Source: JACVRW01 sp963850205 (GTDB taxonomy: Bacteria > Actinomycetota > Thermoleophilia > Solirubrobacterales > Thermoleophilaceae). From it: 64,000 nt of DNA. Of the stretch, positions 9,722-19,865 are shown in pieces (position 1 is the stretch's first letter; every line of letters begins with the position of its first letter). The notes under the pieces were generated by a model that saw only the letters and a program-made list of their open reading frames with translations, made no database searches and was not told the DNA's origin. A program made the translations under genes and the position numbers. The DNA lies in NCBI GenBank assembly GCA_963850205.1, contig CAWKKJ010000017.1:596242-660241 (forward strand), in the 5' to 3' direction.

Positions 9722-11795
9722 TCAGAACAGGCTGCTCTGCCGGGGCTCCGGCTGCGGCGGCATGGTCACCGGGTCGCTCTCGGGGCCGGGGTCGGGCCGG
9801 GTGGAGTCGGCAGCCGCGCCCTCGAACGACGTGACCCGGCGGCCCTTCCGGACGAGCCCGGCCAGCCGCTCCCGTTCCTCCTTCGGCGCGTAGGCGCCGC
9901 GCGCGTAGAGACGCTCGTAGCGCGGCACCAGGTCCGGCCGCTGCGAGCGCAGCCAATCCATGAAGATGTCCCGGACCTCTCCGCGCAGGTGGAGGCAGAT
10001 CCCGCCGATGTTCACCGCGCCGGCCTCGGCGCAGAGCTCGAGGATGCGCTCGACCTGGCGCGGGTCGTCGTTGATCCCCGGCATGAGCGGCGCGATCAGC
10101 ACGCCGCAGGGGATGCCGGCCCGGTTGATCTCGGCCACCGCCTCGATCCGCTTCTTTGGATGCGGCGTGTGCGGCTCGCTGGCCCGCCAGGCCTTCTCGT
10201 CGAGGGTGGGGATCGACAGGTTGGCGGCGAAGCCCACCCGCTCGTGGATCTCCTTCATCAGCCCCAGGTCGCGCAGCAGCAGCGGCGACTTCGTCAGCAC
10301 CGAGCAGGGCGTGCCCGAGTCCCGCATGGCCTCCCAGATCCCGGGCATCAGCTTGTAGCGGCCCTCGACCCACTGGTACGGATCCGTGTTGGTGCCGAGC
10401 GCGACGTGCTCGCGCTTCCACCTGGGCCGCATGAGCTCGGCCCGCGCGACCTCGGGCACGTTGACCTTGACCACGATCTCCTTCTCGAAGTCACGGCCGG
10501 CGTTGAAGTCGAGGTAGGTGTGGGTGGGACGGGCGAAGCAGTTGTGGCTGACGACGCCGTTGGCGATGAAGTCGCCCGTGCCGGTGGTGATGTCGTAGAG
10601 CTCCATCTGGCCGCGAGGTTCGATCGCAATAACCTTGAGCTTCGCCGTAGACTTGATCGCCATGCCCTCGATGGAGCGCTTGCGCGTGATCGCCGGATCG
10701 ACTGTTTGCACGAAACGCATCCGAGCCGGCAGCCCGCCGAGGACCCGGACGCTCCGCAGCCCGTTCGTGTGGCCCCACGACTCCAGGGTCCAGGAGAGAC
10801 CGAGACGCGTGAGGCAATACTCGGTCCACGCAATGATCTCGTCGTCCGTGTTCCCGATGCGGATGACCGGGCCCGCGCTGCCCTCGGCGTCGAAGATTCC
10901 AGCCAGGAAGCCTTTGCACCAATCCATCTCCGGGTGCCGGGGCCAGACTATGAGCTCCTTGATAGCCGCGACGCGGTCGCGCTGAGGAGGTCCGGATGGC
11001 GGTGATCGCTCTCTGTGTCCCGGTGGCGGCATGGAATGCGAACTCCTGCTGTACCGAGATCCAGGTCATCCAAGAAGCTGCGGGCCCGGCGCAGGGCCTC
11101 GAGATCGGCTAAGGCCAGACGGAAGCGATGGTGGTCGTCGCGCGTGCGTCCCGGCGCGCGAGTACGGAGTACGTGCCGATATGCCCATCGCCTCTGATGA
11201 GGCCACACAGATATCCACGCCGATAGCCCCGGGTGTGGCGCGCGGGCTCCGGCGACGCCCCGAATCCCATCAGCTTGTTGTTGAGCGTGAGGTGGGGACG
11301 GCGCAGCGTGCCCTGCTCCGCGCCGATTACGAACTTCCAGCCACGCTCGGTCAGAAAGCGATGATCGCCGCTGGCGAGCAGTTCGGTTCCATCCTCGAGG
11401 GTGACCGCGAAGGCGGGCTTGACCGTGCGCCAATGAGCCTCGACCTCGGTATGCCGGTACCGCCGGTATGCACCACGTCGCTCGGTGCCGTAGATCTTGT
11501 CGCCGGCGGCCACCTCCGACAGCGCTTTGGTGCGGCCGTCAGCCATGAGGATCGGTGTCTCTCCCCAGGCACAGTAGGAACACGCATGAGAGCATCCGCG
11601 ATAGGGGTTGATCGTCCACCGAAACGGCATCCGCGACGCCTTCGGCACCCGGTTCAGCGCCGACTTCGCCTGCACCTCGTAGAAGCGGGTGTCGAGTGCC
11701 TCGGGTGCGTCGAAGGTGCGCACCGTCGCCGGCTCGCGATAGCCCGGGAGCGTGCGGCCCGCCTGCGACTCGACTGTCAGGTTGTCCCAGCGCAT
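9722..11795 (-). CDS. Rv2578c-type radical SAM protein, split by an intein (frame breaks within the intein)
   Basis: N-extein: 74 residues, MRWDNLTVESQAGRTLPGYR to GCSHACSY. C-extein: about 272 residues, from CFARPTHTYLDFNAGRDFEK to QSSLF. Spliced together they restore the radical SAM cluster motif C-x3-C-x2-C (CSHACSYCF) and a protein of about 346 aa, the size of mycobacterial Rv2578c and related SPL-like radical SAM proteins. Other family elements are HVALGTNTDPYQWVEGRY and GVLIAPLMPGINDD. Function unknown beyond [4Fe-4S]/SAM radical chemistry. The intein contains three frame breaks, so as sequenced no full-length precursor can be made. Last gene of a minus-strand operon, 22 bases after yjbQ and 3 bases from the convergent wecA stop. 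Confidence 0.85.
10541..11573 (-). mobile_element. Intein with LAGLIDADG homing endonuclease (frame-broken)
   Basis: Block A is CAWGETPILMADGRTKALS with Cys1. Block B is TELLASGDHRFLTERGW (GDH). The two dodecapeptides of a DOD endonuclease are YLCGLIRGDGHIG and FLAGIFDAEGSAG. Block F/G is YDITTGTGDFIANGVVSHN, followed by Cys+1. Length about 344 aa. The insertion site is directly before the third cysteine of the radical SAM motif, so the +1 nucleophile is also a cluster ligand. The reading frame changes three times between about 11170 and 11000 (near GTYS/APGRT, near DLGTA/EFAF and near TSSA/RDRV), between the two endonuclease motifs. Net effect is one extra base. Confidence 0.88.
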
Positions 11796-11817
11796 GACAC
11801 GAACGTATGTTCGCAGA

Positions 11818-12246
11818 TCAGGCGGACGGCTCGCCCTGCGCGGTCACGATCAGACGGCGCGGCCCGCCGTCGTTTCGGTGCTCGCACAGGTAGATGCCCT
11901 GCCAGGTGCCGAGCGCCAGGCGGCCGTCGGCCACGGGGATGGTCACCGAGCTGCCCAGCAGCGACGCCTTGACGTGGGCGGGCATGTCCTCGGGCCCCTC
12001 GAGGGTGTGGGAGAAGTAGTCGGCCCCGTCGGGCACGGCGCGGTCGAACCAGGCGGCGAAGTCCCGCCGCACATCGGGGCTGGCGTTCTCGTTGAGGGTC
12101 AGCCCGGCCGAGGTGTGCTGGATGAACACGCTGACCAGTCCCACGTTCAGCCGCGAGAGCTCAGGCACACCGTCGATCACCTCGTCGGTGACCAGGTGGA
12201 AGCCCCGGGGGCGTGCCCGGAGGGTGATCTCCCGCTGAGCCCACAC
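11818..12246 (-). CDS. YjbQ/UPF0047 family protein (secondary thiamine-phosphate synthase family)
   Basis: The 142-aa protein has the compact UPF0047 fold signature: VSVFIQHTSAGLTLNENASP, then DYFSHTLEGPEDMPAHVKAS, and the C-terminal LGTWQGIYLCEHRN. The conserved His/Asp/Glu residues form a metal-binding site in solved relatives. E. coli YjbQ has weak thiamine-phosphate synthase activity, which gave the family its name; the physiological role is unclear. GTG start. It lies 10 bases after the GH26-like gene and 22 bases before the radical SAM gene, in one operon. Confidence 0.9.
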   Translation of the reverse strand: MWAQREITLRARPRGFHLVTDEVIDGVPELSRLNVGLVSVFIQHTSAGLTLNENASPDVRRDFAAWFDRAVPDGADYFSHTLEGPEDMPAHVKASLLGSSVTIPVADGRLALGTWQGIYLCEHRNDGGPRRLIVTAQGEPSA

Positions 12247-12256
12247 AGGCTGCTGT

Positions 12257-13276
12257 CTACCCGCCGAATTCCGGCGCCAACCCGGTCAGCCGTCGCCAGC
12301 GGACCGCCCGGCGCAGCGCCGCGCGGCTGGCCGGGTGGGTGGAGAGCCGGAACTCCGGCTTCAGCGAGGCGGACTGGTAGTAGACGGCCATGCGCACCCG
12401 GGGATGGGAGCGCACAAAGGAGAAGAACCGGCCCACGAAGCCCGGGTCGTCGCGCCCCCAGACGCCCCACTCCGCGAACACGAACGGCTTGCGTCGCCAG
12501 GGCCGCCCGCGGTAGAGGGCGTTCATGGCCGCGGAGCGCTTGTAGGGCGAGTACCAGGTCGTGCCCACCCAGTCGACGTAGCGGCCTCCCGGCCAGAAGA
12601 AGCGAGGATGGTTCTTGGGGATCTCGGGGTTGCCGAAGGACAACGGCACCCACAGCAGCGCCACGCGCGGCCGGGGCAGCGACCCGGCAGAGGTTCGCAC
12701 TCCCGGCATCCGCAGCCGGCGCAGCTTCGCGTCGATGGCGGCCACGTCGCCGCCGCGCACGATCAGGGCCAGGCGCCGCCAGGCCCGCTTGAACTGCCGC
12801 GTGGAGAAGGCGCGCCCGCGCGAGCGGCCGGCGAGGTCGTAGGGCGAATAGGGGTTGTTGCCGTTGTTCATCTCCGACAGGAAGCGCAGGTAGGTGACGC
12901 CGCCCTCCTCGGCGAGCAGCCGGCTGAGCGCCAGGAGAAAGCCGTCCCCGCCTCCTCGCGCGATCTTCGCCGGCGTGAGCCCCGTGCCCTCGGTGGAGAT
13001 CGACAACAGCGGGCGGGTGCGCATCCGCGTCGCCTCGCTCAGCTTGATTGAGAGCCAGTGCCGATCGGAGCTCGTCGCCCGCCAGGAGATGAAGTAGTTG
13101 AAGACCGCGGGATGCTTGCCGGACTGCCGCGCGAAGTCGGCGATGTTGGCCGGCTTGTAGCCGCCCTGTCCGCCCCAGAAGACCTCGTTGCCGGGCGGCA
13201 GGAAGGCGCCGCCATGGGCGGTCGCAGGTAGGACGAGCAGCGAAAGGAGGCCCACAGCGAGGGCCAGTCGCGTCAT
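12257..13276 (-). CDS. Secreted GH26-like glycoside hydrolase
   Basis: A 339-aa protein with a signal peptide (MTRLALAVGLLSLLVLPATA, cleavage after about residue 20). The body resembles beta-mannanase-like TIM barrels of family GH26. FLSEMNNGN carries a probable acid/base Glu at about 135, and FVFAEWGVWG a probable nucleophile Glu at about 269. YVDWVGTTWYSPY lies between them. The protein has no membrane anchor or carbohydrate-binding module. Substrate cannot be read from the sequence; beta-mannan or a cell-surface glycan are possible. In operon with AKR upstream (9-base gap) and yjbQ downstream. Confidence 0.72.
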   Translation of the reverse strand: MTRLALAVGLLSLLVLPATAHGGAFLPPGNEVFWGGQGGYKPANIADFARQSGKHPAVFNYFISWRATSSDRHWLSIKLSEATRMRTRPLLSISTEGTGLTPAKIARGGGDGFLLALSRLLAEEGGVTYLRFLSEMNNGNNPYSPYDLAGRSRGRAFSTRQFKRAWRRLALIVRGGDVAAIDAKLRRLRMPGVRTSAGSLPRPRVALLWVPLSFGNPEIPKNHPRFFWPGGRYVDWVGTTWYSPYKRSAAMNALYRGRPWRRKPFVFAEWGVWGRDDPGFVGRFFSFVRSHPRVRMAVYYQSASLKPEFRLSTHPASRAALRRAVRWRRLTGLAPEFGG

Positions 13277-13285
13277 GTGTCGATG

Positions 13286-14293
13286 CTACGCGTGTTCGCT
13301 GTCCAGCATGGCCATTTGCTGCTCGGGGTAGCGCTCACCGGCCACGGCGTCGGCCGGCACAGCCCCCTCGAGCTCGGCCAGGTCGTCCTCGCTCAGCTCC
13401 ACCTGGGTCGCGCCCAGCGCCTCGTCCAGCCGCTCGCGGGTGCGCGCGCCCACCAGCGGGACGATGTCGTCGCCGCGATGGAGCACCCAGGCGATCGCGA
13501 CCTGGGCCACGCTGGCGCCGCGGGAGTCGGCCAGCCCGCGCAGCGTTTCCACCAGCGCAAGGTTCTGCTCGCGGTTGGAGCCCTGGAAGCGGGGGGAGTG
13601 GGAGCGGAAGTCGCTGGCCGCGAGCTCGCGGTCGGACGAGAAGTGGCCGCTGATGAGCCCGCGGCTGAGCACGCCGTACGCGGTGACGCCCACGCCGAGC
13701 TCCCGGCAGACGGGCAGGATCTCCGGCTCGATGCCACGCGAGATCAGCGAGTACTCGATCTGGAGGTCGGCGATCGGGTGGGTCGCCGCGGCGCGGCGAA
13801 TCGTGTCCGCGCCGACCTCCGAGAGGCCGGCGTAACGCACGTAGCCGGCCTCGATCAGCTCGGCGATTGCCCCCACCGTCTCCTCGATCGGCACCTGCGG
13901 ATCGAGCCGGGCGGGACGGTAGATGTCGATGTGCTCGAGGCCGAGGCGGCTCAGGGTGTAGGCCAGCGCGGTCTTGACCGCGGCGGGGCGGGCGTCGTAG
14001 CCGAGCCAGTTTCCGGCCGGGTCGCGCTGGGCGCCGAATTTGACGCTCACGAGGAAATCGTCGCGAGAGCGGCCGCGGACCGCCTCGCCGATGAGGAGCT
14101 CGTTGTGGCCCATCCCGTAGAAGTCGCCGGTGTCGAGCAGCGTGATGCTTGCGTCGAGGGCCGCGTGGATGGTGGCCACGCTCTCGGCGCGGTCGGACGG
14201 GCCGTACATCCCCGACATCCCCATGCAGCCCAGCCCCAGGAGCGAGACCTCGGGACCGGCGTTTCCCAGCTTGCGAGTGCGCATCGTCGGCAT
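13286..14293 (-). CDS. Aldo/keto reductase
   Basis: NADPH-dependent (beta/alpha)8 oxidoreductase of 335 aa. The opening KLGNAGPEVSLLGLGCMGMS is typical, with catalytic Asp54 and Tyr59 in LLDTGDFYG and Lys85 in SVKFGAQ. Where classic AKRs have the tetrad His (YxxHR), this protein reads IDIYRPARLD, so the His is replaced. That variant is common in one AKR subgroup. The C-terminal cofactor region (IVPLVGARTRERL) is present. First gene of the four-gene minus-strand operon, reading away from the divergent atp operon. Natural substrate unknown. Confidence 0.9.
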   Translation of the reverse strand: MPTMRTRKLGNAGPEVSLLGLGCMGMSGMYGPSDRAESVATIHAALDASITLLDTGDFYGMGHNELLIGEAVRGRSRDDFLVSVKFGAQRDPAGNWLGYDARPAAVKTALAYTLSRLGLEHIDIYRPARLDPQVPIEETVGAIAELIEAGYVRYAGLSEVGADTIRRAAATHPIADLQIEYSLISRGIEPEILPVCRELGVGVTAYGVLSRGLISGHFSSDRELAASDFRSHSPRFQGSNREQNLALVETLRGLADSRGASVAQVAIAWVLHRGDDIVPLVGARTRERLDEALGATQVELSEDDLAELEGAVPADAVAGERYPEQQMAMLDSEHA

Positions 14294-14326
14294 GGCGAAC
14301 GAGGCTAGAGGGGTCCAGCGCCAAGT

Positions 14327-14348
14327 GTCACAAAGTAGTCACAAAGTC
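14327..14348. promoter_or_regulatory. Tandem direct repeat in the AKR/atpI divergent region
   Basis: Two copies of GTCACAAAGT at an 11-base spacing lie in the 169-base region between the divergent AKR (start 14293) and atpI (start 14463). One helical turn of spacing suits a regulator binding the same DNA face twice. The area is also the most AT-rich part of this intergenic stretch. No match to a named regulator is claimed. Confidence 0.35.
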
Positions 14349-14462
14349 CCTCGTTCATGTACCTTTCGTAGCCCCTGGAGGAGACACCGAGCGGGCGCCG
14401 CCTCCGTCTCTTCCCGGGAGACCCCCTTGACCTCCCATGCTCTGAGAACATCCGGCGATGCC

Positions 14463-14831
14463 ATGGCATCGCGAGCGCTCCCCTATCTCGATCTCGCGGT
14501 GCTCGCGGTGGCGCTCCCGGTGTTCCTCCTCGCCGGCTGGCCCCTCTTTGCCTGGGCCGGGACGACCGCCGTATGGCTGTTCCAGCGGGCGGTGCAGGCG
14601 CTGCTCGGGCGTCGTGCCGTGCGCGCTGCAAACCCGCGGATGATGGTGGGCCTGATGACCGTGAGCCTGATGGGCCGCATCTGGTTCCTGATGCTGGCCG
14701 TGCTCGCCATCGGCCTGATCGACCGCCCCGCGGGCCTGCCCGCCGCCGTCCTCACCCTGATCACCTTCCAGGCCTGGTTCACAGGTTTCATGCTCGAACG
14801 CGGCCTCGGCGGGGAAGGATCCACACCGTGA
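14463..14831 (+). CDS. atpI: AtpI-like membrane protein of the ATP synthase operon
   Basis: A 122-aa protein with about four hydrophobic segments (LDLAVLAVALPVFLLAG, FAWAGTTAVWLFQRAV, LMGRIWFLMLAVLAIGL, LTLITFQAWFTGFML). It sits directly upstream of atpB and overlaps it, the position of AtpI (Rv1303 in mycobacteria), which helps assemble the c ring. Sequence conservation in this family is weak, so the call rests mainly on position and topology. Start ATG at 14463; an alternative ATG at 14458 is out of frame. Confidence 0.75.
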   Translation: MASRALPYLDLAVLAVALPVFLLAGWPLFAWAGTTAVWLFQRAVQALLGRRAVRAANPRMMVGLMTVSLMGRIWFLMLAVLAIGLIDRPAGLPAAVLTLITFQAWFTGFMLERGLGGEGSTP

Positions 14832-15727
14832 GCACCAAGGCCAAGGTCGGGATCGGGTTCGCGATCTATCTGCTCGTGGCGGTCGCGCTCGTCGCGCTGC
14901 TGCCCAGCGGGGGCAAGAACGAGGAGTTCGAGCCCACCGACGAGTTCGCCCTCGACCCCTGGATCTCGCTCAAGATCGGCCCGGTGGACATGAGCATCAA
15001 CAAGGCGGTGCTCTACCTCGTGCTGGCCTGCGTGATCACGGCCGGGATCATGATCTACATCGCGCGTCGCATGGAGGCGAAGCCCAACCGTGTGCAGACG
15101 GCGGTCGAGGCGCTCTACGACCTCACCTACACCACCATCACGCGCGGAAACATGTCGCGGGAGATGGCGCTGCGCTGGTTCCCCTTCGTGGCGACGCTGT
15201 TCTTCTTCATCTGGATCTCGAACCTGCTGGGGTACATACCGCTGCCCACCAACACCGCGCACAAGGCCGACGTCTTCGGGCTCGAGGTGCCCACGCTGGC
15301 CATCTACGCCGCCACTGCGAACCTCTCCGTACCGGTGATCCTGACCCTGATCGTCTGGTTCGCCTACCAGTACGAGGGTATTCGGGCGAAGGGCGTCAGG
15401 GCGTACTTCAGCGGCTGGATCCCGAACGGCACCCCGTCCAAGATGCGGCCCTTCATCTTCGTCATCGAGGCCATCTCGCAGTTCGTCCGAATGATCTCGC
15501 TCTCCGTGCGACTCTTCGCCAACATCCTCGCCGGCCACCTGCTCATCCTCTTCATGGGCGGCGGCTTGGCCGTGCTGCTCGGCCTGGCCGCCCTGGGCTG
15601 GATCACCTTGCCCCTGGCCATCGTCTTCTTCGCCTTCGAGGTGGCCCTGGTCGCCACCCTGCAGGCCTTCATCTTCGCCACGCTCGCGTCCATCTACTTC
15701 GGCGAAGCGACCGCCGACCACCACTGA
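14828..15727 (+). CDS. atpB: ATP synthase Fo subunit a
   Basis: 299-aa integral membrane proton-channel subunit. The essential arginine is in SLSVRLFANILAGHLLI. The last helices (LPLAIVFFAFEVALVATLQ, FIFATLASIYFGEA) are typical. The GTG start overlaps the atpI stop (GTGA). It works with the c ring to convert proton flow into rotation. An N-terminal segment (KVGIGFAIYLLVAVALVALL) is followed by an acidic stretch (KNEEFEPTDEFAL) before the first conserved helix. Confidence 0.96.
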   Translation: MSTKAKVGIGFAIYLLVAVALVALLPSGGKNEEFEPTDEFALDPWISLKIGPVDMSINKAVLYLVLACVITAGIMIYIARRMEAKPNRVQTAVEALYDLTYTTITRGNMSREMALRWFPFVATLFFFIWISNLLGYIPLPTNTAHKADVFGLEVPTLAIYAATANLSVPVILTLIVWFAYQYEGIRAKGVRAYFSGWIPNGTPSKMRPFIFVIEAISQFVRMISLSVRLFANILAGHLLILFMGGGLAVLLGLAALGWITLPLAIVFFAFEVALVATLQAFIFATLASIYFGEATADHH

Positions 15728-15744
15728 CACAGGAGGGCCACCGC

Positions 15745-16002
15745 ATGCTCGACATCCTTCTCCCAATCGCCCAGGTCACCGACGACGGCCTGAAGTCGAT
15801 CGCCCTCGGCATCGGTGCCGGGCTCGGCTCGATCGGCGCCGGCATCGGCGTCGGCTACATCTTCGGAAAGGTGATCGAGTCGGTGACCCGCCAGCCCGAG
15901 ATGCGGGAGGAGATCACCAGCATCCAATGGCTGGGCTTCGCGTTGACGGAGGCGGTGGCCTTCTACACCTTCATCTTCGGCCTGATCGCGTTCTTCCTCT
16001 AG
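15745..16002 (+). CDS. atpE: ATP synthase Fo subunit c
   Basis: 85-aa two-helix proteolipid. Helix 1 carries the glycine-rich packing motif (GIGAGLGSIGAGIGVG) and helix 2 the ion-binding glutamate in GFALTEAVAFYTFI. The residue after Glu is Ala rather than the Ser found in Na+-coupled rings, so proton coupling is expected. The polar loop is VTRQPEMREEI. A good ribosome-binding site (AGGAGG) precedes the ATG. Confidence 0.97.
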   Translation: MLDILLPIAQVTDDGLKSIALGIGAGLGSIGAGIGVGYIFGKVIESVTRQPEMREEITSIQWLGFALTEAVAFYTFIFGLIAFFL

Positions 16003-16005
16003 GCC

Positions 16006-16596
16006 GTGGAGCTCCTGACCGACACCAGCCTCCTGGCCGCCGGCGGCGACAACCCGCTGATCTCGATCTCCCTCGGGGTCATGATCTGGACGCTGATCGC
16101 ATTCGGGGTGACGATGTGGCTGCTGAGCAAGGTGGCCTTCCCGCGCATCGCCGAGGCCCTCGACCGGCGCCGCAAGGCGATCGACGACTCCATCGAGCAC
16201 GCCGAGCGCATGCGCCGGGAGTCCGACGAGCTGCTCGAGGAGTACCGGGCCCGCCTCCGCGAGGCGCGCGAGCAGGCCGACGACATCGTGGTGCGAGCCC
16301 GCAAGGCCGCCGAGCGCGTGAACGACGACGCCAAGGAGAAGGCGACCCAGCAGCGCGAGGAGCTGCTCGCCGCCGCCAGGCGCGACATCGAGACGGAGAC
16401 CCGCCGCTCGCTGGAGGAGATCCGCAAGGAGGTGGCCAACCTCACCGTGGTGGCCACCGAGAAGGTCACGCGCAAGTCGCTCGACGACGACGACCACCGG
16501 CGACTGATCGAGGACGCGCTGTCCGAGGTCGACTTCTCGACCCTGGCGTCCAAGGAGGGCAACGGATCCGGGTCCGAGGGGTCCGGAGGCAGCTGA
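16006..16596 (+). CDS. atpF: ATP synthase Fo subunit b
   Basis: 196-aa peripheral-stalk subunit with one N-terminal membrane helix (ISLGVMIWTLIAFGVTMWLL) followed by a long charged coiled coil (AERMRRESDELLEEY to TEKVTRKSL) that contacts F1 through delta. A short Gly/Ser-rich end (NGSGSEGSGGS) closes the protein. GTG start four bases after atpE. Unlike mycobacteria, the delta subunit is a separate gene here and not part of a b-delta fusion. Confidence 0.95.
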   Translation: MELLTDTSLLAAGGDNPLISISLGVMIWTLIAFGVTMWLLSKVAFPRIAEALDRRRKAIDDSIEHAERMRRESDELLEEYRARLREAREQADDIVVRARKAAERVNDDAKEKATQQREELLAAARRDIETETRRSLEEIRKEVANLTVVATEKVTRKSLDDDDHRRLIEDALSEVDFSTLASKEGNGSGSEGSGGS

Positions 16597-17132
16597 TGCA
16601 GGAGATCGCCGAGGTGTACTCGCGGGCGCTCTTCGAGGTGGCCAAGGAGCACGACGCGCTCGACCGGGTGCACGACGAGCTGGGCGAGTTCGCCGACGCG
16701 CTGTCGGAGGACTCCAACCTTCAGGTCTTCCTGTTCTCGCCCTACTTCTCCAGCGAGGAGAAGAAGGACGGGGTGAGCCGCATCGTGAGCGACGCCGACG
16801 AGCGCCTGGTGAATTTCCTGGAGCTGCTCGCCGAACGTCACCGCATGCCCGTCCTGTTCCGGATCAGGAGGTCCGTCGACGCCATGTGGGCGGAAGAGAA
16901 CCAGCTGCTGCCGGTGACCGTGACCAGCGCCGTGGAGCTCGACGAGAAGCTCGTGGAGGACATCGGCCAGCGCATCGGCGAGCAGACCGGCCGCAAGGTC
17001 GAGCTGGCCTCCAGCGTCGATCCCGACGTGCTCGGGGGCCTGCGGGTGCAGGTGGGCAACATGGTGCTGGACGCCACCGTGCGCAACCGACTGGAACAGC
17101 TACGCAAGCAGGTGGCGAGGGCCGCCGCCTAA
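16596..17132 (+). CDS. atpH: ATP synthase F1 subunit delta
   Basis: 178-aa OSCP/delta subunit linking the b stalk to the top of F1. The N-terminal helical domain starts with AEVYSRALFEVAKEHDAL. The conserved C-terminal part is ASSVDPDVLGGLRVQVGN followed by MVLDATVRNRLEQL. The ATG overlaps the atpF stop by one base (TGATG). Normal length for the family. Confidence 0.96.
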   Translation: MQEIAEVYSRALFEVAKEHDALDRVHDELGEFADALSEDSNLQVFLFSPYFSSEEKKDGVSRIVSDADERLVNFLELLAERHRMPVLFRIRRSVDAMWAEENQLLPVTVTSAVELDEKLVEDIGQRIGEQTGRKVELASSVDPDVLGGLRVQVGNMVLDATVRNRLEQLRKQVARAAA

Positions 17133-17141
17133 GGAGATTCC

Positions 17142-18872
<1,731 letters not shown>

Positions 18873-18874
18873 GC

Positions 18875-19798
18875 ATGGCCAACCTCAAGGACATCCGCGG
18901 CCGCATCGCCTCCTTCAAGAACATGCGCAAGATCACGCGCGCGATGGAGATGGTGGCCGCCGCGCGGCTGCGCCGGGCCGAGCAGCGGATCGAGGCGCTC
19001 CGGCCCTACGCCGACGCGATCCGGCGGATGACCAGCCGCGCGTCCCAGGCCGCCGAGAGCATCCCCAACCTGCCCATCCTCCAGGAGAAGGACGAGGTCC
19101 GGCGGGTGGGCCTGCTGCTGGTGACCGGCGATCGCGGCCTGGCGGGGCCCTTCAACGCGCAGATCATCCGCGCGGGCAACCGGCGCGCCGCCGAGCTCCG
19201 CCGCGAGGGAGCCGAGGTGGTCTGGTACGCCTCCGGCCGCCGCGGAGAGTCGTCGCTGCGGTTCCGGGGCATGGAGATCGGCGACGCCTGGACCGGCTTC
19301 ACCGACCGGCCCGCCTTCTCCGACGCCCGCGCGATCGCCGACGGCCTGGCTGCCGCCTACATCGACGACAAGGTCGACCAGGTCGAGGTGCTCTACAACG
19401 GCTTCGTCTCGGCCGTCAACCAGGAGGTTCGCCACGAGACGCTGCTGCCGCTGCAGCAAGCGGACGTGCTGGAGGACGAGGGCGAGGAGAGCGACTCGGA
19501 CACCGAGAGCGACGCCGGCGAGCCGGAGCAGCATGCCCGGTCGCTGTGGTTCTACGAGCCGGACCCCGAGGAGATCCTGGCCCGGCTGGTGCACGACTAC
19601 GTGGAGATCTCCATCTACAGGGCGCTGCTGGAATCCACCGCGTCCGAGCACGGCGCGCGCATGACCGCGATGCGCAGCGCCTCCGACAACGCCGCCGATC
19701 TGATCGACGACCTCACGCTGGAGGCCAACCGCCAGCGCCAGGCCGAGATCACCCAGGAGATCATGGAGGTCGTCGCGGGGGCCGAGGGACTTCGATGA
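18875..19798 (+). CDS. atpG: ATP synthase F1 subunit gamma with acidic loop insertion
   Basis: 307-aa central rotor shaft. Both terminal helices are canonical: KDIRGRIASFKNMRKITRAM at the N-terminus, and RMTAMRSASDNAADLIDDL with a long C-terminal helix. Between the Rossmann-like domain and the C-terminal helix there is an insertion at about residues 199-222 rich in Asp, Glu and Ser (EDEGEESDSDTESDAGEPEQ). Mycobacterial gamma has its own polar loop insertion in a comparable region. ATG at 18875, two bases after the atpA stop. Confidence 0.96.
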   Translation: MANLKDIRGRIASFKNMRKITRAMEMVAAARLRRAEQRIEALRPYADAIRRMTSRASQAAESIPNLPILQEKDEVRRVGLLLVTGDRGLAGPFNAQIIRAGNRRAAELRREGAEVVWYASGRRGESSLRFRGMEIGDAWTGFTDRPAFSDARAIADGLAAAYIDDKVDQVEVLYNGFVSAVNQEVRHETLLPLQQADVLEDEGEESDSDTESDAGEPEQHARSLWFYEPDPEEILARLVHDYVEISIYRALLESTASEHGARMTAMRSASDNAADLIDDLTLEANRQRQAEITQEIMEVVAGAEGLR

Positions 19799-19865
19799 TG
19801 CTGAAGCCGCAAGCACTCGGCTCGGCCGAGTGCGCGCGGATGGCATAGAGCAAGGAGACTGATTC

